Under the pieces are notes generated by a model, which searched no databases, was not told the DNA's origin, and saw only the letters and a program-made list of their open reading frames with translations. This document shows positions 17,932 to 28,463 of a stretch of 64,000 nucleotides of DNA, in pieces. The position numbers were made by a program, and so were the translations under genes. Numbering within the stretch: position 1 is the stretch's first letter; each line of letters starts with the position of its first letter. The stretch is from Tepidiforma thermophila (GTDB taxonomy: Bacteria > Chloroflexota > Dehalococcoidia > Tepidiformales > Tepidiformaceae), in assembly GCF_002563855.1 (NCBI RefSeq), contig NZ_PDJQ01000001.1:2480001-2544000 (forward strand). The letters run 5' to 3'.

Positions 17932-19175
17932 CGGAGCGCGACCCGGTGATGGCGACGGTGCCGGAGGCGATCGAGGAGTACCGGCGCGGGAAGTTCGTCA
18001 TCATCACCGACGACGAAGACCGGGAGAACGAAGGGGACCTGTGCATTGCGGCGCAGTTCGTGACGCCGGAGCACATCAACTTCATGGCGAAGTACGGGCG
18101 GGGGCTCATCTGCTGCTCACTGACGGAGGAGCGGTGCGACCAGCTTCAGCTCCCGCTGATGGTGGACCCGCGCTCGAATACCTCCGGCTTTGGGACGCCG
18201 TTCACGGTTTCGGTCGAGGCGCGGACCGGGGTGACAACGGGCATCAGCGCGGCCGACCGGGCGCGGACGGTGCAGGTGCTGATCGACCCGGCGACCAAGC
18301 CTGAGGACCTTGCGCGGCCGGGGCATATGTTCCCGCTGCGCGCGCGGAAGGGCGGGGTGCTGGTGCGCGCGGGCCAGACGGAGGCGAGCGTCGATCTCGC
18401 GAAGCTGGCGGGGCTGTACCCGGCAGCGGTCATCTGCGAAATCATGAAGATGGACGGGCAGATGGCGCGGATGCCGGACCTCAAGCGGTTCGCGCGTCGG
18501 CACGGCCTGCGGATCGTCACGGTGAACGACATCATCCGGTATCGGCTGCGGACAGAGCGGCTGGTGACGCGGGTCGCGGAAACGCGGCTCCCGACGCCGT
18601 ACGGGGAGATGATGATCCTCGGGTACAAGGCGGAGGGGCAGCCAGACGAGCACGTCGCGCTGGTCAAGGGGGAGATTGACCCGGACCGGCCGACGCTGGT
18701 GCGGGTGCACGACCAGTGCGTGACAGGGGATGTGTTCGGGTCGCTGCGGTGCGACTGCGGGGAGCAGAAGGAGAAGGCGCTGCGGATGATCGCCGAGGAG
18801 GGCGGCGTCTTCCTGTACATGCGGCAGGAGGGCCGCGGGATCGGGCTGCACAACAAGCTGCGGACCTATGAGCTGCAGGAGCGGGGGCTGGATACGGTTG
18901 ACGCCAACCTTGCGCTGGGCTTCCCGGCCGACCGGCGGGATTATGGCATCGGGATGCAGATCCTGCGGGATATCGGCGTGAGCAAGATGCGGCTCATCAC
19001 GAACAACCCGGCGAAGCGGGCGGGGCTGGAGGCGTACGGGCTCGAAGTGGTCGAGCGGGTGCCGATTGTGACGACGCCCAACCCGCACAACATCCGTTAC
19101 CTGGAGACGAAGCGGCAGCGGATGGGGCACCTGCTGGACGGGCTGGAGTCGCTGGTTGTCGAGGGCGGCTCGTGA
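17928..19175 (+). CDS. ribBA: RibBA: DHBP synthase / GTP cyclohydrolase II fusion
   Basis: 415 residues. The N-terminal DHBP synthase domain (about 1-200) has [11 protein letters not shown] and [10 protein letters not shown]; the C-terminal GTP cyclohydrolase II domain (about 205-415) has the zinc cysteines in VHDQCVTGD and SLRCDCGEQ, plus [12 protein letters not shown]. In the DHBP domain the usual RxGHTEA motif reads RAGQTEA: residue 150 is Gln (CAG at 18375-18377) in place of the His that binds the catalytic metal. The DHBP half may therefore be weakened or inactive. Coupled on both sides by 4-bp overlaps. Confidence 0.95.
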   Translation: MTERDPVMATVPEAIEEYRRGKFVIITDDEDRENEGDLCIAAQFVTPEHINFMAKYGRGLICCSLTEERCDQLQLPLMVDPRSNTSGFGTPFTVSVEARTGVTTGISAADRARTVQVLIDPATKPEDLARPGHMFPLRARKGGVLVRAGQTEASVDLAKLAGLYPAAVICEIMKMDGQMARMPDLKRFARRHGLRIVTVNDIIRYRLRTERLVTRVAETRLPTPYGEMMILGYKAEGQPDEHVALVKGEIDPDRPTLVRVHDQCVTGDVFGSLRCDCGEQKEKALRMIAEEGGVFLYMRQEGRGIGLHNKLRTYELQERGLDTVDANLALGFPADRRDYGIGMQILRDIGVSKMRLITNNPAKRAGLEAYGLEVVERVPIVTTPNPHNIRYLETKRQRMGHLLDGLESLVVEGGS

Positions 19176-19639
19176 GCCGGGTGCTGGAAGGGGCGCTCGA
19201 CGGGGCCGGGCTGCGCGTCTGCGTGGTGGTTTCGCGGTGGAACGAGTTCGTGACCCGGCGGCTGCTCGAGGGCGCGGAGAAGGTGCTGCGCGAGCGGGGC
19301 GTCGCCGATTCGGATGTCACGGTGGCGTGGGTGCCGGGGGCATTCGAGCTGCCGACCGCGGCGAAGTGGGCGGCGGCGTCGGGGCAGTTCGACGCCGTGG
19401 TCTGCCTTGGGGCGGTGATCCGCGGCGAGACGGCGCACTTCGAATATGTCGCAGGCGGGGCCGCGGAGGGGATTCAGCGTGTGGCGGTGGAGACGACGGT
19501 ACCGGTGATCTTCGGGGTGCTGACGGTCGACACGGTGGAGCAGGCGCTGTCGCGGGCAGGCGGCAAGGACGGGCACAAGGGCGAGGAGGCGGCGCTTGCG
19601 GCCATCGAGATGGCGAACCTGCGGCGGCAGTTGTTGTAG
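19172..19639 (+). CDS. ribH: 6,7-dimethyl-8-ribityllumazine synthase
   Basis: 155 residues. WVPGAFELPTAAK, CLGAVIRGETAHFEYV (with the catalytic His) and PVIFGVLTVDT are the standard substrate and active-site loops. GTG start overlaps the ribBA stop. The deaminase/reductase ribD, usually in such operons, is not in this window. Confidence 0.96.
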   Translation: MSRVLEGALDGAGLRVCVVVSRWNEFVTRRLLEGAEKVLRERGVADSDVTVAWVPGAFELPTAAKWAAASGQFDAVVCLGAVIRGETAHFEYVAGGAAEGIQRVAVETTVPVIFGVLTVDTVEQALSRAGGKDGHKGEEAALAAIEMANLRRQLL

Positions 19640-19654
19640 CCCGCCGGTGTGCGG

Positions 19655-20890
19655 TCAGAGCGGGCAGATGTCCCGGTAGGTGTACTGGGGATTGGCGTAG
19701 CCGTGGTCGAGGAGGCGCTGGACGTAGCCCGGGGTATCGATGCCCGGGCCGGTGGTGGCGAGATAGCGGGTTGCTTCGAGGCAGCCGCCGACGACGGAGC
19801 CGCGCTCCTGGTAGCCCTTGCGGAAGGCCTCGGCGGCGTTGAGGAAGACCTGCTCGCGCCCCTCGCGGATAACCCGGTCGAGGGCGGGGTTGGGGTCGGC
19901 GCCTGAGGCAGCCGTGGCTACGGCGATGCGGAAGAGTGCATAGGAGACCAGTGCATCGCGGGAGTCGCCGCGGCCGTTTTCGGCCTTCCAGTCGCGGAGG
20001 GTCTTGTCGGCGATGGCGGCTTCGTAGGCGGCGATGGCGGCCTCCCATTCGCCTCGGGCGAAGCGGTCATCGGCATCGAGGATGGCATGGAAGAGGAAGA
20101 CGGGCGGGTCGAGGTCGACCCTGAGCGCGCTGAACCTCCCGCCGGAGAGGGTGTAGCGGTAGGTTCCGCCGCGGGTGGGGCCGGCCGCGAGGCTGCTCGA
20201 AGGGCCGGCGTGGAGGACGATGGCGGTGGACGCGCCGGCGCCCTCGAAGGCGACGCGGTCGACGCCGGTGATGCCCTGGTCGGCGGGGCCGATGTCGCGC
20301 CAGGCGGAGCCGTCCCACGTGTAGACGCGAACGAGGGTGGCGCAGCGGGTGGCCGTGCAGAAGTTTTCGAGGAAGGCGACCTCAGGGCGCGGGCGGCCGT
20401 CGCGGTCGGCTACGGAGAAGATAGCGCGGCCGAGGATGGAGGTGTCGGCAGCGCCGGGCGGCGACAGGGCGACGAACCCGGGGGCCGTGGTGAGATTGAC
20501 GAAGACGACGCCGGGGTAGGGGCCAACCGGTGCGGGCTGGGGCAGCGGGAGGAGGATTGCGGAGTCGGGAGCGAGGTCGCCGTCGATGTCGGCCTCGATG
20601 CAGGAGAGGCCCCAGCGCTCAGCAACCACGGGGCTGCACGGCCCGGCGGTGCGCTGGAGCCGCTCCAGCGCCTGGCGGGCTTCGGCGATGTCGCGCGGGG
20701 GCGGGCCGATAGGGTCGGGGGTTGGGGTCGCGGTCGGCGCCGGCGTGGGGGTGGCCGTTGGCGCCGGCGTTTCGGACGGAGGCACGAAGTCGGCGGCGGT
20801 GCCGCAACCGCAGCCGCCGGTGACGATGGCGAGTGCTGCGAGGAGGGGCGCGATCAGGGCGCCGGTGTGAGGTAGTTTTCGACCGCCCAT
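19655..20890 (-). CDS. Putative lipoprotein with Thr/Pro linker
   Basis: 411 residues. Signal sequence with hydrophobic core LIAPLLAALAIV and a lipobox-like VTGGC, followed by Thr/Pro repeats (about 40-60) and a large globular domain. ADIDGDLAPDSAILL and GWKAENGRGDSRDAL-type sequence suggest Asp-rich loops but no named family. The C-terminal third contains helical repeats (GEWEAAIAAYEAAIADKT, TPR-like). Its start lies inside the end of the upstream gene (37-bp overlap). Convergent with ribH, 15 bp apart. Confidence 0.7.
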   Translation of the reverse strand: MGGRKLPHTGALIAPLLAALAIVTGGCGCGTAADFVPPSETPAPTATPTPAPTATPTPDPIGPPPRDIAEARQALERLQRTAGPCSPVVAERWGLSCIEADIDGDLAPDSAILLPLPQPAPVGPYPGVVFVNLTTAPGFVALSPPGAADTSILGRAIFSVADRDGRPRPEVAFLENFCTATRCATLVRVYTWDGSAWRDIGPADQGITGVDRVAFEGAGASTAIVLHAGPSSSLAAGPTRGGTYRYTLSGGRFSALRVDLDPPVFLFHAILDADDRFARGEWEAAIAAYEAAIADKTLRDWKAENGRGDSRDALVSYALFRIAVATAASGADPNPALDRVIREGREQVFLNAAEAFRKGYQERGSVVGGCLEATRYLATTGPGIDTPGYVQRLLDHGYANPQYTYRDICPL

Positions 20891-21756
20891 CCTTCACCCA
20901 GCGTGGTTTGAACTTTCCACCACGTGAAGTTCCCGGCCTGCTGGGGTCCGCCGGTGACGCGGACCTCGGCGCCATCCTGCAGGCATATGATGGCGTCGTT
21001 TTCTGTGCCGGGATTGGTGCGGACGTTCAGGCAGTCGCCGGTGCCGGTGACGATGAGGCGCTGCCCGGCGGTGAACCGTCCGGGGCCGACGGAAGCCGTC
21101 ACCGCCGGCGTGGGCGGTGCGGGCGAGCCGGTCGGGCCCGGGGTGCTGAATGCAGGTGCGGTGGGCGTGGCCGTAGCAGCCGGGGCGGCGGTGGGGGTTG
21201 GGTCGGGTCGAGCGGGTTCGCTGCCGGTGAGACGGTCGGCGGCCCAGGTAATGCCGAACGCGACCCCGACAGCGAGGAGCACAGCGAGCGGGATGTACCA
21301 GTAGGTGAGCCAGCGGTGGCGTTCGTAGATTCGGGGCAGTGGCTTGCGGGGAAGGGGTTCGTCGCGCGGGGGCTGGTAGCGGCGCGGACCGCTGCCGACC
21401 GGGGGCGCGACGTCGTCGGGGAGCTGGCGACGGACGAAGGTGGTGCCGATGACGGGTTCGGGTTCGGAACCCTGCGGCCGGGGCGGCATCGCCCCGGGGG
21501 CCGCCGGCGCGGGCGGGGGCGGCGCGACGCGGGTGCCCTCTCCGGGATGGGGCGCCGGTTCGCCGGGCGGGCGGCCGGGGGCACCGTAGGCTATCGCCTG
21601 CGGCGAGGACTGGTGGGGTTCGCGGGTCGCGCAGCCGTTGTTGGCGACCCAGCAGCCGGGGTGGTGGAGGACGCCGCAGCCGGTGCAGCGGAGCACCGCT
21701 TCGCCGTCGTCGAAGGCGCGGTCGCAGAGGGGGCAGAAACGCTGTTGAACGCTCAA
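20854..21756 (-). CDS. RING-like zinc finger, membrane segment and SH3 domain protein
   Basis: 300 residues. N-terminal zinc finger FCPLCDRAFDDGEAVLRCTG with CGVLHHPGCW (about 8-38) fits a prokaryotic RING-type family. A Pro-rich cytoplasmic stretch follows, then one membrane helix (about 150-172, YIPLAVLLAVGVAFGITWA), a Thr/Pro linker, and a C-terminal bacterial SH3-like domain (about 225-298) with CLNVRTNPGTENDAIICL and GEGWAVENYLTP. Topology: finger inside, SH3 outside. Overlaps the lipoprotein gene by 37 bp, so the two are probably one unit. Function unknown. Confidence 0.75.
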   Translation of the reverse strand: MSVQQRFCPLCDRAFDDGEAVLRCTGCGVLHHPGCWVANNGCATREPHQSSPQAIAYGAPGRPPGEPAPHPGEGTRVAPPPPAPAAPGAMPPRPQGSEPEPVIGTTFVRRQLPDDVAPPVGSGPRRYQPPRDEPLPRKPLPRIYERHRWLTYWYIPLAVLLAVGVAFGITWAADRLTGSEPARPDPTPTAAPAATATPTAPAFSTPGPTGSPAPPTPAVTASVGPGRFTAGQRLIVTGTGDCLNVRTNPGTENDAIICLQDGAEVRVTGGPQQAGNFTWWKVQTTLGEGWAVENYLTPAP

Positions 21757-21841
21757 GCTGGGACCCCGGGGCGTCTCCCAGTATCCGTGCCGTGATCTCC
21801 ATCTTCAAGACGGAACGGCGAGGGCGCGGAAAAGGTTCCCA

Positions 21842-22756
21842 TCAGGCGGGCAACCGGGAGGTAAATTCTTCGACCTCGGCGAGGGTGGGGAGCGAGGCAG
21901 CGGCGCCGCGGCGGGTGCAGGCGAGCGCTGCGGCCCGGCAGGCAAATGCAGCGGCGGCGGGGAGGGGGTCGCCGGCGGCGAGGCGGACGGCGAGGGCGCC
22001 GCAGAAGGCATCGCCTGCGCCGACGGTATCGACTGCGTTGACCGCCGGCGCAGGCACGCAGGTGTCGCCATCGGGAGCGTGCACGAATGCGCCCCGCTCG
22101 CCAAGGGTGATGATGACGGCGGCCGGGCCGAGCTTGCGGAGCGCTGCAGCCTGCGCGGCCGGGTCAGCGGCGGGCAGGCCGGAGAGCGCGGCGGCCTCGA
22201 CCTCGTTCGGGATGAGGAGGTCGGCGAGGCGGAAGACCTCGGGCGGGTGCGGCGCGACGGGCGCGGGGTTCACCAGGGTGCGGACACCGGCGTCGCGTGC
22301 GATGCGGAGGGCGGTGAGCGTGGCTTCGGGCGCGACTTCGAACTGGACGAGGAGGAGGTCGGCGGCTTCGATGGCGGAGCGGACGGCTTCAACGTCAGCG
22401 GGGGCGAGGGCGAGGTTCGCACGCGGGAGGGCGTAGATGAGGTTGCTGCCGTCATCGAAGACGACCGGCACAGCGACGCCGGTCCCTTCGTGGTCGAGCT
22501 GGCGGACGAAGCGGGTATCGATGCGCGCGGCGGCGAGGCTGGCGAGGATGGTCTCGCCGAAGGGGTCGCGGCCGACGGCCCCGACCATGGTGACCTGCGC
22601 GCCGAGGCGGGCGGCGGCGGTGGCCTGGTTGCCGCCTTTGCCGCCGACGAAGGTGGCGAAGGAGCGGCCGATGAGGGATTCGCCGGGGAGCGCAGGGCGC
22701 CGGGCGCGGACGACGAGGTCCATCATGAGCGAGCCGACGACGGCGATGCGGGCCAC
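21842..22756 (-). CDS. rbsK: Ribokinase (PfkB family)
   Basis: 304 residues from GTG at 22756. N-terminal ARIAVVGSLMMDLVV, GGKGGNQATAAARLGA (PfkB signature 1) and DTVGAGDAFCGALAVRLA (signature 2 with catalytic Asp) are clear. NxxE magnesium motif present as PNEVEAAAL. Phosphorylates ribose or a related sugar/nucleoside. An in-frame extension upstream exists but the family begins at this GTG. Divergent from the flavin reductase gene with 55 bp between starts. Confidence 0.9.
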   Translation of the reverse strand: MARIAVVGSLMMDLVVRARRPALPGESLIGRSFATFVGGKGGNQATAAARLGAQVTMVGAVGRDPFGETILASLAAARIDTRFVRQLDHEGTGVAVPVVFDDGSNLIYALPRANLALAPADVEAVRSAIEAADLLLVQFEVAPEATLTALRIARDAGVRTLVNPAPVAPHPPEVFRLADLLIPNEVEAAALSGLPAADPAAQAAALRKLGPAAVIITLGERGAFVHAPDGDTCVPAPAVNAVDTVGAGDAFCGALAVRLAAGDPLPAAAAFACRAAALACTRRGAAASLPTLAEVEEFTSRLPA

Positions 22757-22762
22757 GGGGGC

Positions 22763-22768
22763 AGTGTA
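22763..22768 (-). promoter_or_regulatory. -10 element of rbsK, leaderless type
   Basis: TACACT on the minus strand, separated from the GTG start by exactly 6 nt (GCCCCC). No Shine-Dalgarno sequence. Confidence 0.5.
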
Positions 22769-22798
22769 GCGCGGCTCGCCCGGGCGGCGCCGGCGGCG

Positions 22799-22804
22799 TA
22801 GGCT
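22799..22804 (+). promoter_or_regulatory. -10 element of the flavin reductase gene, leaderless type
   Basis: TAGGCT followed by 7 nt and the ATG at 22812; no Shine-Dalgarno sequence. It faces the rbsK element 30 bp away. Confidence 0.48.
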
Positions 22805-22811
22805 TCGCGGC

Positions 22812-23360
22812 ATGGTACGGATACTTGGCATCAACGGGGCGATTCGGCCCGGCAGCACGGCTGACCGGGCGCTGCAGTTCACGCTGGGGCGGCTGGCATC
22901 GCTCGGGGCCGACTGCGTGACGTTCGATATCGGGCAGCTGCCGCTGCTGGACGGGCGCCCGGCGGAGCAATACCCGGAGGCCGTGGGGGCGTGGCGGGCG
23001 GCGTGCCGGGAGGCCGACGGGTTTGTGGTGGCGGTGCCGTCGTATCACGGGGCGCTGCCGGGCGGACTGAAGAATGCGCTCGACTTCATCGACGCGCCGG
23101 AGGCGGGCGGGAAGCCGTTCCTGGTGGTAGCGGTTGCCGGGGGCGACGCCGAGCCGGGCGGGACGGACGTGACCCGGGTGCTGCGGCACATCGGTGCGGT
23201 GGCCGGGGTGCCCGACGTGGTGGTCTCGCGGGCGGCGGAGCAGTGGGGGAAGGGCGCGGGACCGGCAAACGGGGAGGTGGCGGCGGCCATTGAGCGGGCG
23301 GCGGCGGCGCTCATGGCGCTCGGGCGTCTGCGGGCGGAGGGGCGGCTGCCGGCGCCATGA
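22812..23360 (+). CDS. NADPH-dependent FMN reductase family protein
   Basis: 182 residues with a flavodoxin-like fold. GINGAIRPGSTADRAL is the FMN-phosphate loop and VPSYHGALPGGLKNALDFID is the family signature. Likely NAD(P)H:flavin or quinone/chromate-type reductase. Its stop overlaps the Nudix start (ATGA). Confidence 0.88.
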   Translation: MVRILGINGAIRPGSTADRALQFTLGRLASLGADCVTFDIGQLPLLDGRPAEQYPEAVGAWRAACREADGFVVAVPSYHGALPGGLKNALDFIDAPEAGGKPFLVVAVAGGDAEPGGTDVTRVLRHIGAVAGVPDVVVSRAAEQWGKGAGPANGEVAAAIERAAAALMALGRLRAEGRLPAP

Positions 23361-23860
23361 GCGGCTGGAGGTTCTGCCCGGCATGCGGGAAGGAACGGGA
23401 CTCAGGCCCGGTGGACCCGACGACGCCGTGCCCGGGGTGCGGCTACCGGGAGGTGCGGTATCCCGGCGTCGGGGTGGCGGTCATCGTGCGGGACGGGGAG
23501 GGACGGGTGCTGCTGGGGCGGAGGGCCGGCGGGCGCCGGGCCGGGCTGTGGTGCATCCCCTGCGGGCGGCTGGAGTGGGGGGAGGAGGTGCGGGCGGCAG
23601 CGATTCGCGAATTCCGGGAAGAGACGGGGCTTGAGGTTGAACTGGCGGGCGTGTACGACGTGCACTCGAACTTCCATGACCCGGACCGGCTGACCGTGGG
23701 CATCTGGTTCGTGGGACGGGTGACCGGCGGCCGGCTTCGCCCGGCGGACGGGGAGCTGAGCGAGCTGGGGTGGTTCGACCCGGCTCAGCCGCCGGAGCTG
23801 GCATTCCCGACGGACGCGCTGGTGCTGCGACGCCTGGCGACGGAGGGCCAGGGCCAGTAG
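23357..23860 (+). CDS. Nudix hydrolase with N-terminal zinc ribbon
   Basis: 167 residues. FCPACGKERD and TPCPGCGY form a four-Cys zinc ribbon (about 5-30), and the Nudix box follows at about 72-96 as GRLEWGEEVRAAAIREFREE then TGLEVE. The zinc-ribbon plus Nudix layout resembles NADH pyrophosphatase (NudC) and related enzymes, but substrate is not certain. The final 76 bp overlap the convergent sodX gene. Confidence 0.88.
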   Translation: MSGWRFCPACGKERDSGPVDPTTPCPGCGYREVRYPGVGVAVIVRDGEGRVLLGRRAGGRRAGLWCIPCGRLEWGEEVRAAAIREFREETGLEVELAGVYDVHSNFHDPDRLTVGIWFVGRVTGGRLRPADGELSELGWFDPAQPPELAFPTDALVLRRLATEGQGQ

Positions 23861-24213
23861 CGGCCGAGGATGCGGCCTTCAATGAGGTAGGGCGGCACAG
23901 CGCCGAAGTCGCGGCTGTCGGTGCTGGCGGCCGGGTTGTCGCCGCGGAGTTCGACAGCGCCGTCGGCGTGCACGCGCGCCACACGCTTGACGAGCAGGCG
24001 GTCGAAGTTCCGCGGGTCGTGGGCGAGGACGACGTCGCCGGGGCGGGGCGGGTGGGTGCGGTAGGCGCGGCGGTCGGCGATGACGCAGTCGCCGGGGCGG
24101 AGCGCGGGGCGCATGCTTTCGCCCTGGATTTCGGCGCGCTGGAGGCGGCCGGTGAGCACCTTCGCGCTCGCAGCTACCAGGCCGAGGACGAGCAGGAGTC
24201 GGCGGAGGCTCAT
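23785..24213 (-). CDS. sodX: Nickel-type superoxide dismutase maturation protease
   Basis: 142-residue S26 signal-peptidase-like enzyme that removes the NiSOD propeptide. N-terminal membrane segment LLLVLGLVAASAKVL, nucleophile in GESMRPALRPGD, general-base Lys in LLVKRVARV, then RGDNPAASTDSRDFG and ILGRYWPWP, which match SodX of actinobacteria almost motif for motif. The substrate sodN is at 50818-51264 in this window. Its last 20 residues lie beyond the family core and overlap the Nudix gene on the other strand. Starts 16 bp after the VOC gene. Confidence 0.88.
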   Translation of the reverse strand: MSLRRLLLVLGLVAASAKVLTGRLQRAEIQGESMRPALRPGDCVIADRRAYRTHPPRPGDVVLAHDPRNFDRLLVKRVARVHADGAVELRGDNPAASTDSRDFGAVPPYLIEGRILGRYWPWPSVARRRSTSASVGNASSGG

Positions 24214-24229
24214 GGGCAGGCTCGCGGGG

Positions 24230-25090
24230 TCAATGGATGAGGGGGGTGCCTTCGGGAGCGCCACTGAGGTCGGGGCGGCCACTCCACAGCCAGGCGAAGT
24301 TGGTCTTCGAAACGCCGACGAGCATGCCGAAGAGTGATTTTGGATGGATGAAGATGTTGGTGCCGGGCGGGCGCCCCTCGGCCTGGGAGTACTGAAGGCC
24401 GAGCGCGTCGAGGCGTGCCTCGAGCAGGGGCACGTCATCGGTTTCGAGGTAGCACATGTAGAGGGAGGGGCCGCGCTTCTGGAAGAAGCGGTCCATGGCG
24501 CCGCCGCCGAAGGTCTGGGTGATTTCGATGCGGTCGAGCCGGTGGGGCGGGTCGAAGAGGGTGAGGACGCCTTCGTAGCCGTAGAGTTCGCTGCGGATGG
24601 GGACGAAGTGGGCCGGTTCGAGGCCGAAGATGCGGGTGTAGTAGTCGGCGGCGGCGCGCCAGTCGGGGACGGGGTTGGTGACTTCGTAGATGGAGCGGAT
24701 ATCCCCGACCGGGTCGCGGTGAACGTCCTGGATGATGACGGCGGGCATGCCGTAGGGGGCTTCGCGGAGATAGAGGGCGCCGTGTTCGACGGTGTACGGA
24801 ACGTGGTTGGCGTCGAGGCGGGCAGCCATGGCCTCGATGGAGGGCGTGGCGAAGCCGACGCCGTACAGCCCTTCGCCCCAGCGGTCGGCGAACTGCCGGG
24901 CGGGGCCGGGCCCTGAGGGGGTGAGCAGTTCGATGAGCGACTCGCCGGCCTGGAGGGTGGTGCGGCGGGCGCCGAGGACTGCCGAGGCGTCTTCGGCGAG
25001 GCGGCGGGCGCCGAAGAGGGCGGCAAAGCGCTCTGCGGCCTCAGCGCGGTCATGGACAACGAGCAGGATGCGGTCGAGACGTGTCAACAC
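24230..25090 (-). CDS. VOC (glyoxalase/dioxygenase-fold) family protein
   Basis: 286 residues with two vicinal-oxygen-chelate modules: the first at about 3-130 (LTRLDRILLVVHDRAEAAE), the second at about 140-270 (SIYEVTNPVPDWRAAADYYT; FFQKRGPSLYMCYLE). Metal ligands cannot be assigned with certainty. GTG at 25090 is chosen because a run of six G lies 8 nt upstream; a GTG at 25123 is also in frame. Probable upstream partner of sodX in transcription. Confidence 0.78.
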   Translation of the reverse strand: MLTRLDRILLVVHDRAEAAERFAALFGARRLAEDASAVLGARRTTLQAGESLIELLTPSGPGPARQFADRWGEGLYGVGFATPSIEAMAARLDANHVPYTVEHGALYLREAPYGMPAVIIQDVHRDPVGDIRSIYEVTNPVPDWRAAADYYTRIFGLEPAHFVPIRSELYGYEGVLTLFDPPHRLDRIEITQTFGGGAMDRFFQKRGPSLYMCYLETDDVPLLEARLDALGLQYSQAEGRPPGTNIFIHPKSLFGMLVGVSKTNFAWLWSGRPDLSGAPEGTPLIH

Positions 25091-25153
25091 GTGCGAACCC
25101 CCCGGTGTGCTATTGAAGCACACGGGCGGGAGGAGGGGGCAAACGGGGTGTGC

Positions 25154-26470
<1,317 letters not shown>

Positions 26471-26501
26471 GGCGGTGGTGTCCCCTCTGCGTAGTTCGGT
26501 G

Positions 26502-27128
26502 CTATTTGCCGTCCGCCACGGGGCGGAGGAGTTCGTCGACGAAGCCGTATTCTTTGGCGCCCTCGGCGTCGAGGTAGAAGTCGCGGTCGAAGTCGCGGGT
26601 GACGCGTTCGACGGGCTGGCCGGTGTGCTTTGCGATGATGTTCCGGATGATTTCGTTGTTGCGAAGGATCTCCTTCGCGGCGATTTCGATGTCGGCGGCC
26701 TGCCCGCGGGCTCCGCCGAGGGCCTGGTGCATGTGGACGGTGGCATTCGGGAGGGCGTAGCGCTTGCCCTTGGCGCCGGCGCAGAGAAGCACGGTGGCCA
26801 TGGAGGCGGTTTGCCCGACGGCGATGGTGGAGACGTCGGGCTCGATGAGCTGCATGGTGTCGTAGATGGCGAGGCCGGCGGTAATGACGCCGCCGGGGGA
26901 GTGGATGTAGAGCGAGATATCGCGCTCGGGGTCTTCGCGCTGGAGGTAGAGGAGCTGGGCGACGATCAGGTTGGCGACCTGGTCATCGATGGGGGTGCCG
27001 AGGAAGACGATCCGCTCCTTGAGGAGGAGGGAGAAGATGTCGAAGGCGCGTTCGGAGCGGGGGCCGGATTCGATGACGGTCGGGATGACGTCGTAGATGA
27101 GCGGGTGGATGCGCGGGGGCTGATTCAT
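26502..27128 (-). CDS. clpP: ClpP, proteolytic subunit
   Basis: 208 residues. Catalytic Ser in [11 protein letters not shown], His in VHMHQALGG, Asp in [20 protein letters not shown]-like [12 protein letters not shown] forms the oxyanion region. Tetradecameric serine protease partner of ClpX. Start overlaps the tig stop (ATGA, 27125-27128). Confidence 0.97.
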   Translation of the reverse strand: MNQPPRIHPLIYDVIPTVIESGPRSERAFDIFSLLLKERIVFLGTPIDDQVANLIVAQLLYLQREDPERDISLYIHSPGGVITAGLAIYDTMQLIEPDVSTIAVGQTASMATVLLCAGAKGKRYALPNATVHMHQALGGARGQAADIEIAAKEILRNNEIIRNIIAKHTGQPVERVTRDFDRDFYLDAEGAKEYGFVDELLRPVADGK

Positions 27129-28417
27129 GCCTGTTCCTCCTGGAGTTCGCCCCGGGCGAGGGCGCTAAGGCGTTCGAGGGTCTTCCGCGAGAGCAGGTTG
27201 CGGCGGATAGTGGCGACCCCCTCTTCGGTGGCGAACATCTGGCGGAACCGTTCGGCATCGTCGCCCATGGGCGCGACCAGCGAATCGAGCTCCTGTTCTA
27301 TCTCTTCGGCGGAAACGGTAATCCCTTCAGCCTCGGCGAGTTTTTCGAGGACGAGGGAGCGCTTGACGCGGGTTTCCGCGGCTTCCCGCCACGTTTCGCG
27401 GAACTCCTGTTCCGTCCGGCCGATGGTCTGGAGGTAGGCCAGGTACTGCTGGCGGTCGTTGCCCATGGCGTCGCGGATGAGGTGGTCAATTTCGTGCTCG
27501 ACGAGGATCCGCGGGTATTCGATCGTGGCTATTTCGACGAGCTTATCGACGGCTGCCGTGCGGAAGCGGTTTTCGGCGGCTTCTTCGAGGGTGCGGCGGA
27601 GGTCGGCCTCGATGCGCTCGCGAAGGGCCTGCAGGGTGGGGAATTCGTCGGCGTTGATGGACTGGGCGAACTCGTCATCGAGCGCCGGGAGCTGTTCTTC
27701 CTTCACCTCGTGGACGGTGATGGTGAAGGTTGCGGTTTTGCCGCGGAACCGCTCGATGTGGAAGTCATCGGGGAAGGTGATGTCGAAGGTCCGGGACTTG
27801 CCCTTTTCGAGGCCGAGGAAGGCTTCTGCAAGGCCTTCGACGAAGAGGGTTTCGCCGTCGCGGAGCTGGAACTCGGCGCCGTCATCGCGGAGGACTTCTT
27901 CGCCGTCGATGGTAGCCGAGACATCGGCGATGAGGATGTCGTTCCACTGGACCGGGCGATCGACCGGGACGTGGGTTGCGTGGCGCTTGCGGAGCGCTTC
28001 GAGCTGCTGGTCGACCATGTCGGGGGTGACTTCGACCGGCTCGCGCTCGACGCGGATGCTGCGGTAGTCGTTCAGTTCGACGGTGGGGCGAACCGGGACG
28101 ATGGCCTTGAAGCGCAAAGGTTCGAGGGAGTCGATCTGGAGCTCAGGCTGGCCGATGGCCGGGACGTCCTGGGCTTCGATGGCCTCGTTGTAGACATCGG
28201 GGACGAGGTCATCGAGGGCTTCGCGGATGAGGCCCTGGCGGCCGAAGGCGCGCTCAACGATGGCGCGGGGGGCCTTGCCTGGGCGGAAGCCGGGGAAGCG
28301 GTTGCGCTTCGCGATTCGGCGGTAGGCGGCGTCGAGCGACCGCTCGAGACGCTCGTCGTCGACTTCAATTTCGAGCTGGACGCGGCTCTCGGGGAGCCGC
28401 TCAAGGGTTACCTTCAC
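27125..28417 (-). CDS. tig: Trigger factor
   Basis: Ribosome-bound chaperone. 430 residues: N-terminal ribosome-binding domain with [15 protein letters not shown] (signature FRxGKxP), a central FKBP-like PPIase domain (about 150-240, with [19 protein letters not shown]), and a helical C-terminal domain. GTG start at 28417; GGAGG at 28431-28435. The tig-clpP-clpX order is the widespread bacterial arrangement. Confidence 0.95.
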   Translation of the reverse strand: MKVTLERLPESRVQLEIEVDDERLERSLDAAYRRIAKRNRFPGFRPGKAPRAIVERAFGRQGLIREALDDLVPDVYNEAIEAQDVPAIGQPELQIDSLEPLRFKAIVPVRPTVELNDYRSIRVEREPVEVTPDMVDQQLEALRKRHATHVPVDRPVQWNDILIADVSATIDGEEVLRDDGAEFQLRDGETLFVEGLAEAFLGLEKGKSRTFDITFPDDFHIERFRGKTATFTITVHEVKEEQLPALDDEFAQSINADEFPTLQALRERIEADLRRTLEEAAENRFRTAAVDKLVEIATIEYPRILVEHEIDHLIRDAMGNDRQQYLAYLQTIGRTEQEFRETWREAAETRVKRSLVLEKLAEAEGITVSAEEIEQELDSLVAPMGDDAERFRQMFATEEGVATIRRNLLSRKTLERLSALARGELQEEQA

Positions 28418-28441
28418 GGGCTGAAACGTTCCTCCGCTTCG

Positions 28442-28450
28442 AGTATAGCA
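28442..28450 (-). promoter_or_regulatory. Extended -10 promoter of tig-clpP-clpX
   Basis: On the minus strand TGC then TATACT, an extended -10 (TGnTATAAT-like), with no good -35. Predicted 5' UTR of about 18 nt carrying GGAGG. Confidence 0.6.
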
Positions 28451-28463
28451 AACGGTTCGGCCT

